38,595 nt of DNA, taken from positions 1 to 38,595 of the forward strand of contig JABDHF010000019.1 of assembly GCA_013285595.1 (NCBI GenBank), read 5' to 3'. The position numbers and the translations under genes were made by a program. The notes under the pieces were generated by a model. It was not told the origin of the DNA, made no database searches, and saw nothing but the letters and a program-made list of their open reading frames with translations. This DNA is from Bacteroidota bacterium (GTDB taxonomy: Bacteria > Bacteroidota > Bacteroidia > Chitinophagales > Chitinophagaceae). Of this stretch, positions 1 to 8,500 are shown one piece after another; positions within the stretch are counted from its first letter, which is position 1; every line of letters begins with the position of its first letter.

Positions 1-5
1 ACCTG

Positions 6-1283
6 ATGAAGACCAGCAAGGCAGGCTTAGCGATCAGGAAGTTTTTAAAGATACTTGGCCCTGGCCTTATTACCGGGGCAAGCGACGATGATCCGTCTGG
101 TATAGCTACCTACTCACAGGCTGGGTCGCAATATGGGCTGTCTACGCTATGGACGGCGCTCATCACCTTTCCGCTCATGGCATCTATACAGGAAATGTGC
201 GCGCGCATAGGCCTGGCTACATCCATGGGGTTAACAGGTATACTCAAGAAACATTATCCGCGGTGGGTATTGTATACCATGCTGCTGTTCAGTTTCCCAG
301 CAATTGTAATGAATATAGGCGCTGACATAGCGGGTATGGGCGCTGTAGCCAATCTTATAGTGCCTTCTGTAAACGCTGAATATTTTAGTGTAAGCTTCAC
401 CATACTGCTGTTGATCTTCATTGTATTTTTCCCCTATAAAAAGATCGCCGCCGTACTTAAATACCTGGCTATGGTGCTGCTGGTATACCTAGTGGTCCCT
501 TTTTTTGCAAAGACCGACTGGCTTGCAGTGCTAAAGGCTACAGTAGTGCCGCATATAGAAATGAACAAAGATTACCTGGGTATACTTGTAGCTATATTGG
601 GTACTACCATCTCCCCCTACTTGTTTTTCTGGCAAACGACAATGGAGGTAGAGGAGCTAAAGGAGAAACAAAAAAAGCAGAGAAAAGTGCTGGTAGCCAG
701 CAGCCGGATGTTCAATGAAATGAAAACAGATGTGAATATCGGTATGCTGTTCTCTAACCTGGTGATGTTCTTTATCATTCTTACCACGGGCTCTGTATTG
801 GCCGCCGGTGGCGCACACAAAATAGATACGGTAGAGCAGGCCGCACAGGCGCTAAAGCCACTTGCCGGCGACCTTGCTTATTATCTATTTGCTTTTGGTG
901 TTATAGGTACAGGGCTGCTTGCTATACCGGTGCTAAGTGGATCGTTGTCCTACGTTTTCTCTGAGACCTTTGGCTGGGAAATGGGCCTGGATAAAAAGCC
1001 GCATGAGGCTAAGGGGTTTTATGAGATCATAGCCATATCGCTGATAGCAGGGCTGGCAATGAACTATGTGGGCATCAGCCCCATAAAGGCGCTCATATAC
1101 TCTGCCATCCTTTATGGCATCACCGCCCCGGTCATCATAGCTATAGTGCTGCATATATGCAACAACAAGAAGATAATGGGCGAGCATGTAAATGGAAAGC
1201 GGTCTAACATACTGGGCATTGCCACCTTTGTACTGATGACTGTAGCCGCAGTTGCTTTATTATATTTCCAGTTTTTAGGGTAG
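6..1283 (+). CDS. NRAMP-related divalent metal cation transporter
   Basis: Predicted polytopic inner-membrane transporter of the NRAMP fold, probably moving a divalent metal by proton coupling. The helix 1 signature reads DDDPSGIATYSQAG (residues 27-40), matching the NRAMP DPGN helix break with Asp29 retained. The helix 6 break reads TISPYLFFWQ (residues 201-210), where classical NRAMPs have MPHN. The metal-ligand Asn is therefore Gly32 and the ligand Met is Ser203, so substrate choice may differ from Mn/Fe NRAMPs. A charged loop rich in Lys and Glu follows helix 6 (about residues 212-235). The length of 425 residues is normal for the family. The ATG lies five bases from the window edge, so an upstream start cannot be excluded. 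The stop faces the end of the PPTase-fusion gene with one base between them, so the two genes converge with no room for a separate terminator. Confidence 0.85.
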   Translation: MKTSKAGLAIRKFLKILGPGLITGASDDDPSGIATYSQAGSQYGLSTLWTALITFPLMASIQEMCARIGLATSMGLTGILKKHYPRWVLYTMLLFSFPAIVMNIGADIAGMGAVANLIVPSVNAEYFSVSFTILLLIFIVFFPYKKIAAVLKYLAMVLLVYLVVPFFAKTDWLAVLKATVVPHIEMNKDYLGILVAILGTTISPYLFFWQTTMEVEELKEKQKKQRKVLVASSRMFNEMKTDVNIGMLFSNLVMFFIILTTGSVLAAGGAHKIDTVEQAAQALKPLAGDLAYYLFAFGVIGTGLLAIPVLSGSLSYVFSETFGWEMGLDKKPHEAKGFYEIIAISLIAGLAMNYVGISPIKALIYSAILYGITAPVIIAIVLHICNNKKIMGEHVNGKRSNILGIATFVLMTVAAVALLYFQFLG

Positions 1284-1284
1284 G

Positions 1285-2028
1285 TTAAACACTCTTGTTC
1301 AATAACACTACACAAAGAATGACTGCCAGTATGGCGATAAGTAAAGAAAAGAACACCATTCTTCTTAGAGCGGCTATTTTTAGGTCTTGTTTTTCTGCAA
1401 GGTTATTTAATTCAGAATTGACTGCTGGTTGTGGTTTGCCCCCTTCATTTGCAATAGCTACCGCAATGGCAAACTGGCTGGTATGAGCTATCGAAATAGT
1501 ATACCCGGAATATACAGGTTTCCCGTTATCATCGTGCTTTATTTCTATTTCGTTGAAAGGTATTTGCCGTATATGCTCATTGGTTTTGCAAAGCGCTTCC
1601 TTAGCACAAAACAGTCCTGCAAAACTTTCCATGGGCTTACCTTTTAAAATGCAGTAAGCAATTTCCTGGCTGGTAAAATTGGATACATAAAAATCATCTT
1701 CCCTGAAGTCAGCAACGAGCGGAAAGTTGGAGATGTCCTCAATATCAATGCCGGTAGCCTTTTCTATTGTTGGGGCAGGGGAGTAACGTGGAGCGCTGGA
1801 TACGGCCTGGCTTGTTGCAGGTGTTCCGTTCAACCTTGCTAATAGCTCACCATAGGTATTTATGTCATTGTAATCTTTTATAGCATAGCCCGCATTGTTT
1901 ATAGCAGCATACATTCTATGTACCAATATTGAACCCGAAACAACCCGTTTATTGATCAGTGTATTATCACCGATCTCGGCAGGATCTTTTTTTACAAAAG
2001 TGGCTACAATATTTCTTACTTCATCCAT
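1285..2028 (-). CDS. ACP-like domain fused to AcpS-type phosphopantetheinyl transferase, C-terminal membrane anchor
   Basis: Three parts are visible. Residues 1-67 resemble an acyl carrier protein, with GSI at 32-34 where ACPs have the DSL motif; Ser33 would be the attachment site. Residues 92-195 are a holo-ACP synthase domain with GIDIEDI (93-99), FCAKEALCK (140-148) and ISIAHTSQ (178-185); Asp95 and Glu144 are the expected metal ligands. Residues 224-243 form one hydrophobic helix followed by a short NKSV tail, as in a tail-anchored protein facing the cytoplasm. A Ser/Pro/Ala linker joins the first two domains. It is the last gene of a three-gene operon, 11 bases after the E2-like gene. 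The inferred role is self-loading of its own carrier domain, or loading of a partner ACP, to accept an acyl group from the dehydrogenase. The PPTase call is firm; the ACP call rests on weak similarity. Confidence 0.78.
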   Translation of the reverse strand: MDEVRNIVATFVKKDPAEIGDNTLINKRVVSGSILVHRMYAAINNAGYAIKDYNDINTYGELLARLNGTPATSQAVSSAPRYSPAPTIEKATGIDIEDISNFPLVADFREDDFYVSNFTSQEIAYCILKGKPMESFAGLFCAKEALCKTNEHIRQIPFNEIEIKHDDNGKPVYSGYTISIAHTSQFAIAVAIANEGGKPQPAVNSELNNLAEKQDLKIAALRRMVFFSLLIAILAVILCVVLLNKSV

Positions 2029-2039
2029 CGGTCATTAAT

Positions 2040-3320
2040 TTAAAAATTGAAGAGGCATAGATCGCAGATCAGCTTTTCTTCGCCGCGTCCGGTAACCACT
2101 TTAATAAAGCCCACATCGTTCATGTCTTCCGAAATGTTTTTGAGGCATTTATAGCAAGTAAGATTTTGAGTGGCTGTTTTCTTTGAAAGAGAGTAGCTTT
2201 CCAGGCGTGCTTTCAGCTCTGATAAAAAGTTACCCGCAATCTTCCCTTCTGTTACCCTGTGGTCGAATGAAAGGCTTACGATCGTCCGGTTTAAGATCGC
2301 ATCAATTTTAGAGATTCCCAGTATCGCTGAATTTGCTTTATTGATCAACGGTGTGAACATGAACACATCGGCAGACAGATCGGTAATAGTAAACGTAATA
2401 TCCGTAAGATCGGCACTGGTCAATTTCCTGTCAAGATATTTATTGGATAGGTCGAAAATGCGGTGCTCTATTTCTTGAATGCCAAGCGTTGATGTGCCGG
2501 GCAGCTTTACCACTTTAAGCCCGTCGTCTATATCAACGGCCACGCCCACCTGCACGTCTTTATATGTGGCAACACCTTGTTCCGTATAGAACGAATTTAG
2601 TGCAGGATATTTAAGAAGTAGCCTTGAACATTCATAAACCACAAGCGGCAAAAGCGAGTCTTTAAAATAGGTTAGCTGTTCATTGATGGTATTCAGAATA
2701 CCGCCAGTATTTACATCAATATATATCGTGCTTACCAGGCCGCTGCTTTGCACAGACGACAGGTATTCAATTTCCCTTTTCTTGCTGGCGCTCAGCTTAG
2801 AGACGGTTACATTGTCGGGCAGTTTATTTGTGCCTTCCTTTTTTACTTTCAGGCTTTCAGCCTTTGCGGTTTGCTTCTGTGGGTTTAGATGATTAAGTAC
2901 TACTTGTTCATTTACAAAATCGTACCGGGTAAAAAGCTCTTTTGAAAGGTTGTTTTGCTCCATCAATTTCAGCGCTTTTGCAGAAAATTCTGTATTGAAA
3001 GTTTGGGTGGTATTTCCCGATTGGTTATCTGCTTTTCGTTGTGTTGATTGGATTACTTTGATATCTGTTATAGCTGGTTGTTCATCCCAGATCTGCGCAA
3101 TCATTGAGTTCACTTCTACTTCATCTCCATCCGCACAATTATAAGTAATGAACCCATCGGCATTGGCTTCTACAGTTGCTATTGCTTTCGAGGTTTCCAG
3201 CTCCATTACAATGTCACCTTTCTTTACAGCAGCGCCATTGGCAAAATTCAATCCTACCACGGTAAGATATTCATCGTTAACAGACTCTTGTGGCACTAAT
3301 ATGCCGTGTATAACTTTCAT
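2040..3320 (-). CDS. Dihydrolipoamide acyltransferase (E2)-like protein with C-terminal zinc ribbon
   Basis: E2 component of a 2-oxoacid dehydrogenase-type complex. The lipoyl domain occupies residues 1-80, with the lipoylated lysine expected at Lys45 in ETSKA. A peripheral subunit-binding domain (about 109-146) should dock E1. The acyltransferase core spans about 172-378 and ends in SFDHRVTEG (351-359), where His354 is catalytic and the usual Asp of DHRxxDG is Glu358. After the core, where ordinary E2 proteins stop, lie CYKC (389-392) and CDLC (419-422), a four-cysteine zinc-ribbon-like element. The start codon overlaps the E1 stop by four bases (ATGA), so translation is probably coupled. 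The acyl acceptor may be CoA or, given the ACP/PPTase neighbour, a phosphopantetheine carrier; that second option is inference. No E3 gene is present in the window. Confidence 0.82.
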   Translation of the reverse strand: MKVIHGILVPQESVNDEYLTVVGLNFANGAAVKKGDIVMELETSKAIATVEANADGFITYNCADGDEVEVNSMIAQIWDEQPAITDIKVIQSTQRKADNQSGNTTQTFNTEFSAKALKLMEQNNLSKELFTRYDFVNEQVVLNHLNPQKQTAKAESLKVKKEGTNKLPDNVTVSKLSASKKREIEYLSSVQSSGLVSTIYIDVNTGGILNTINEQLTYFKDSLLPLVVYECSRLLLKYPALNSFYTEQGVATYKDVQVGVAVDIDDGLKVVKLPGTSTLGIQEIEHRIFDLSNKYLDRKLTSADLTDITFTITDLSADVFMFTPLINKANSAILGISKIDAILNRTIVSLSFDHRVTEGKIAGNFLSELKARLESYSLSKKTATQNLTCYKCLKNISEDMNDVGFIKVVTGRGEEKLICDLCLFNF

Positions 3321-5251
3321 TCAGCTCTTAAATTTAATATTTCTTTTATGATGAGTTCCGGTGATGGCAATACAACATTTTCCAGCGACCTTGCTGCAGG
3401 AATCGGCACCGGCAATGCACCTATCCTTTTCACGATCATGGGTCTCCCTGTTTGTTCTAATACACTCGCTATTATTTCACTGCCAATACCATTTGTTTTA
3501 CTGCCTTCTTCAATAACTACCAACGTGCCGGTTACCTCTACAGACCTGATTATTTCTGCATAGTCAATCGGGTGTATCCTGGTGAGTATAATAACTTCCG
3601 CTGCCTCCTCTGTTTCTATAAATATGCTATTGATGGCGCGTACCACCATGTCTGCCATGCCGCCGTAGGTCACTATGGTAATTGTTGGTTTCGACAGTTG
3701 TGGTGTTATTTTAATGATGGGGTATTTTGCTTCGTTTCGCAATATGGAATAGTTTCTTACCATAGCATTACCTATTTTTCTTCCATAGTCCAGCTTGTTT
3801 TCTATAATCACCACCGGATTTTTCTCCGCGTGTACCGATTCATAGATGATACTGGGATCGATCAGTGAGTTTAATGCAACAGTTGTTACATTATCAATGC
3901 CGACAAGGAATTTATCCAGCGTTTGTGAGTGAGTAGGCCCATAGCCTCTGCCGCCGCCCATAGGCGTTCTTATTACCAATGGGCAATTGACTTTGCCATT
4001 ATACATGTGGTGAAACTTGGAAGCATGGTTGATCAGCTGGTCCATTACCAGCGTCATAAAGTCTCCGAACATTATCTCGGCATATGGTTTAAACCCTGCT
4101 AATGCCAGACCATTGGATATGCCTGTAATTGCCGCCTCGCTGATAGGTGTGGATAATACACGTTCAGGGAACAATTCGGACAGATTTTTGGCTACTTTAA
4201 ACGCCCCGCCATACGGCGATAATATGTCTTCGCCTATGAATACTGTTTTGTCATCGGCAACCATTTTTTGCTTAAAGAATTCATTGATCAGTTCTACCTG
4301 CCGTTTATTTATTGGCAATACTTCTTTCCATGAAGTATCAGTAGTTTCGGGTTGTGGATGGAAATACTCTTCCAACGTTAGCTCCTTGTCGTTTTCTATT
4401 TGCTGCAATAGGAGCGTTATGGTATCGTTGGTTTTCTCAAGATATTTATTGTAAGTGGCAGGATCTTCCTTCGCAAAGCGGTGCAGGAAATCCCTTTCCA
4501 GGTAACTGTCTATTTCTTCCTTGCCGCGGTCATCATCTCCTTTTGAATGGGCTTTCAATCTGTACGTATTTACCAGGTGAAATAGCGGCTTGCATTCGTT
4601 GCGTACATAATTTATTGATTCTTCAGCGCTTTCCATCAGCTCATCCACATTCCATGTATCACTGCTTTTAGCCATGATGCCAAAAGCTTCAGCACGCGCA
4701 AGTATGTTGCCGGCAAGGTTCACACTTTGAGGGGTGGACTGGGCATAGTAATTATTCTCACAAACAATGAGTAGCGGCAACTCCCATTTCGAGATGATGT
4801 TCATAGTTTCATAAAGCACACCTTCACCTAAGGTGCCATCACCGATGAACACAATACCAACGCTCTTGTCTTTTCTCAATTTATTGGCCAACGCAAACCC
4901 CGCAGATACCGGTGCAATGCCACCCTGTATGCCATTGGTATAAAAATTATCGTGGCAAAGATGCTGGCTGCTGCCCACACCGCCGCTGGCGCCGGTCTTC
5001 TTGCCCATCAGTTCAGCCATTAATCCATATGTATCACCTGTGAATGAAAGATAATGCCCGTGACACCGGTGGTTAGAGAAGATGAAATCGCTTTTCCTGA
5101 GCTGACCGGCAAATGCCAGCGCTGAAAATTCCTGGCCTATACAGGTATGAACGGTGCCATTGAGTTTGCCCTGTGAAAACAGCTCTAAAAACGTCTCCTC
5201 CACTCTCCTGATCAGTAAAGCCTCTTTAATAACCCGATGGTTTATCCTCAT
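3317..5251 (-). CDS. 2-oxoacid dehydrogenase E1, fused alpha and beta subunits
   Basis: Thiamine-diphosphate-dependent decarboxylase that would pass an acyl group from a 2-oxoacid to the lipoyl arm of the neighbouring E2. With the ATG start, the alpha half (about 1-325) carries the ThDP motif GDGTLGEG from residue 137 and the closing NN at 166-167. The beta half (about 335-644) carries FIGEDI, TPISEAAITG and a transketolase C-terminal domain ending in LPVPIPAARSLE. Such alpha-beta fusions of about 640-690 residues are common in Bacteroidota. The in-frame TTG three codons upstream (5260) is possible, but the ATG at 5251 is preferred. First gene of the operon with the E2-like and ACP-PPTase genes. 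Substrate (pyruvate, acetoin or branched-chain 2-oxoacid) cannot be told from sequence alone. Confidence 0.9.
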   Translation of the reverse strand: MRINHRVIKEALLIRRVEETFLELFSQGKLNGTVHTCIGQEFSALAFAGQLRKSDFIFSNHRCHGHYLSFTGDTYGLMAELMGKKTGASGGVGSSQHLCHDNFYTNGIQGGIAPVSAGFALANKLRKDKSVGIVFIGDGTLGEGVLYETMNIISKWELPLLIVCENNYYAQSTPQSVNLAGNILARAEAFGIMAKSSDTWNVDELMESAEESINYVRNECKPLFHLVNTYRLKAHSKGDDDRGKEEIDSYLERDFLHRFAKEDPATYNKYLEKTNDTITLLLQQIENDKELTLEEYFHPQPETTDTSWKEVLPINKRQVELINEFFKQKMVADDKTVFIGEDILSPYGGAFKVAKNLSELFPERVLSTPISEAAITGISNGLALAGFKPYAEIMFGDFMTLVMDQLINHASKFHHMYNGKVNCPLVIRTPMGGGRGYGPTHSQTLDKFLVGIDNVTTVALNSLIDPSIIYESVHAEKNPVVIIENKLDYGRKIGNAMVRNYSILRNEAKYPIIKITPQLSKPTITIVTYGGMADMVVRAINSIFIETEEAAEVIILTRIHPIDYAEIIRSVEVTGTLVVIEEGSKTNGIGSEIIASVLEQTGRPMIVKRIGALPVPIPAARSLENVVLPSPELIIKEILNLRAE

Positions 5252-5257
5252 TATGCG

Positions 5258-5265
5258 CAAAAGTA
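5258..5265 (-). promoter_or_regulatory. Possible -7 promoter element for the E1/E2/ACP-PPTase operon
   Basis: On the minus strand this reads TACTTTTG, an exact match to the Bacteroidota -7 consensus TAnnTTTG. It ends only six bases before the preferred ATG, so transcription from it would give a leaderless or nearly leaderless message. A TTTG lies upstream at 5281-5284, but its spacing of 15 bases is shorter than the usual 19-21, so the assignment is tentative. Confidence 0.35.
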
Positions 5266-5391
5266 TAGGACGGTTAATTGCAAAGTAATACCGGAATTTT
5301 TGAAGGAAAAGTATATGCCAAATTTACTTATAGTAGCACAAAGCACAAAATCAATAGGAAAGCACACTTCACAGGTTCAGGGAAAATACTT

Positions 5392-5412
5392 TAAACGTAA
5401 CTTCAACGTTTA
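5392..5412. other. Short inverted repeat in the divergent E1/S8 intergenic region
   Basis: TAAACGT (5392-5398) and ACGTTTA (5406-5412) form a perfect 7-base inverted repeat around a 7-base centre. It sits between the divergent E1 operon and the subtilase gene, where an operator would be expected. The rest of this roughly 250-base gap is AT-rich, with no other structure I can support. Confidence 0.25.
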
Positions 5413-5503
5413 TTTATCTATGACAAATATATTAAGTGTTTTTAGTAATTTGTATAGTTGATTTCAAGATAAGCCGGTTAGTAAGCGTCTATAATTCTAT
5501 ATC

Positions 5504-8500
5504 ATGATCAAAAGTTTATGCCCTGTTAGGTTTCTATATCTTTTCTTACTGGCAGTTTTTATTTTATCTGGCGCTAATATAATAGCGCAGGAGCCTGAAC
5601 ACAGACATGTAATTAAACTGCAATCAGGCCCGGTCTCAGTTGCACCAAACGCACATAAATGGCTGGACAGTATAAGTGCCATGCCGGCAAGTAAAGAACC
5701 AGCCCAGGTGCTTATTCATTTTAATGAACGGCCGACACAAGCCCAGCGCGGAGCGTTAAAGGCAAAGGGTATTATATTGCTGGATTATCTACCTGATAAT
5801 ACGTATACGGCATTGGTACAACGGCCGTTGGTTACCACTGACCTTGGCGATGCACCAATATACAGCATTATTAATACACAGCCAGAATGGAAGGCTGGTG
5901 AATATCTATGGAATAAAGTGAATACTGCCGATGGCGATATGCAGGTACTGGTCTCTTTTTACCCGGGTATTGACGTTACGGTTATCAGGCAGTTTGTTTC
6001 AGATGTGGGTGGCAAGATAGTTGCCGGGCCTGTAGAAAAGTATGGTAATTATAAAATAACTATCAAGGCTTCCAACGTGCGCTCGCTGGCACAATGGTAT
6101 GGTGTGCGGTATTTAAGCCCTGTTACCGGCCTTGTGCCGCTCGACCTTCAGTCGCGCCCCGCAGTAAAAGGTAATGTTGCGGTAGCGCCTCCTGTGTATG
6201 GTGGTTATGGCTTGAGTGGTGATAGCGTTACCGTTGGCGTTGGCGATGATGCATCGGGTGTTTTTCATGCGGATATGAAAGACCGCATTACCAATTTTAA
6301 TCCTTCACCTACGTCGGGCCACGGTGAGTTTGTAAATGGTATAACAGGTGGCGCTTCAAATATCGATCCGCTTTCGGCAGGCATAGCGCCACATGTATCG
6401 CTCGTAGACTATTTCTACGATCTCATTTTGCCAGCAACCGGCGCCATGTACCGCGATTTCAATATGACGATCACCAACAACTCATATGAAGTGGTTGCTG
6501 GTAGTTGCAGCTATGCGGGTACGTATGATGTTTACTCCCAATTCCTCGACACTTTGTCTGTTGAATATCCTTATGTACTGCATGTTTTCGCTTCGGGGAA
6601 TGATGGTGGCAATAATTGCTCCCCATACCCACCTGGGTTTGCAACCGTAGGCGGTGGTTATCAGCCTGCCAAGAATATTGTAGTTGTAGGCAGCATCACT
6701 GATTTTTTAATCCAGGCTGGCGATGAGTCGCGTGGGCCTGTAAATGACGGCCGTATTAAGCCAGAGATCGTTGCCATCGGGCTTGGCGCGTATTCTACAA
6801 CAGGCCTAGATGAATACGAATGGTCTGCCGGTACAAGTATGGCATCACCGCAGGTGGTGAGCGGCCTGGCAGTACTGACTCAGCGCTACAAACAGATAAA
6901 CGGAGGAACTCAGCCACGTGCAGATCTTTTGAAAGCAATATTGCTCGATGGTGCGCTTGATATTGGTAACCCAGGGCCCGATTATAGCTATGGCTTCGGC
7001 AGCATGGACCTGAACCGCTCATTAAAGATCATAGATGGCGGGCATTATAATAGCAGTGATATAAATAACGGCGATTCGCAATCGTTTTCGATAACGGTAC
7101 CGGCGAATACCAGCCAGTTAAAGGTCATGCTATATTGGAACGACTTACCTGCAAATCCTACAGCAGCCATAGCGCTTGTAAATGACCTGGATATTACCGT
7201 AAAAGACCCGGCTAACGCTATTCATCTGCCATTGGTACTTGATCCGACACCTGCTAATGTAAATAACTATGCTACTGAGCAAGCGGATCACATCAACAAC
7301 GTGGAGCAGGTTACCATAAATAACCCTGCCGCAGGCAGTTATGTTATCAAAACAAAGGGGTATAATGTTCCTTACGGCCCGCAGCATTATGTAGTGGCTT
7401 ATGATATACAGCCCAGGGCATTGCAGCTAACCTATCCGATAGGTGGCGAACAATTGTCGAATATAGACAGCATCCGGATTTTCTGGGATGCTGCCGATGA
7501 TGGCAGCACCTATACCGTGCAGGTATCAGCAGATAATGGAGCTAACTGGTTTACCGTATCTGATGCGGTACCTGCCTACGCCAAGAATTGCGACTTTATG
7601 CCCTTAAACCTGAATACTGGCCAGTGCCTTGTAAGGGTTAAGCGGAATAGTACTGGTGAAACAGTTACCTCCGGCAGGTTCGCGATCAATACACAGCCAG
7701 TAGTTTCGCTGGATGCGGCTCAATGCCCCGGGTATATAAACATTCATTGGCCGCCAATTCTTAATGCTTCCTCATATTATTTGTTGCGAAAAGTTGGGTA
7801 CTATATGCAGGTGGTAGATTCTGTTGCAGATACTGCTTACTCATTTAGTGGTATGCCGCTGAATGAGCGGTCTTACGTTGCCGTTCAGCCGGTAATAAGT
7901 GGCTTGCCCGGATACAGAAGTGTGGCGGCGATAGTTACAGCTAACTCAGGCAACTGCACTAACCCGGTTTCATCGGGCGACCTGATGCTGGAGAAGGTGG
8001 TGGCGCCGGGCAATGGACGTATGTATACCAGCACACAACTTGGCTCAAATACCACTCTAAAGGTCAGTGTAAGGGACCTATATACACTTGGCTGTGCCAA
8101 TTATACGTTGTCGTGGCAGGTAAATGGTGGTGCATGGCAATTTATAGCCGGGCCGGTTATTATTCCTGCAGATGATAGTATAGTTGTGAGCATTCCTGGC
8201 CTGGATATGTCTGATACCGGCGCCTATCACCTGAGGGTGGCTGTGCACAATCTTGATCTGCCAGACCTTGATCACCACAACGATACGCTGGCGTTTACGC
8301 TACACAATATCCCCAATGATACCATAAACCTTGCTACGCCATTCCTCGATGATTTTGAAACAATGGACTCTATTTCGGTAATACATGACTCCATCGGTAT
8401 ATCTCCAAATGGCCACTGGGATTACTTTAACACTAATGATTCCGGACGGCTGCGCTCGTATGTCAGTGACGAGATAAATATCAGCGGCAGCAGGTCTGTA

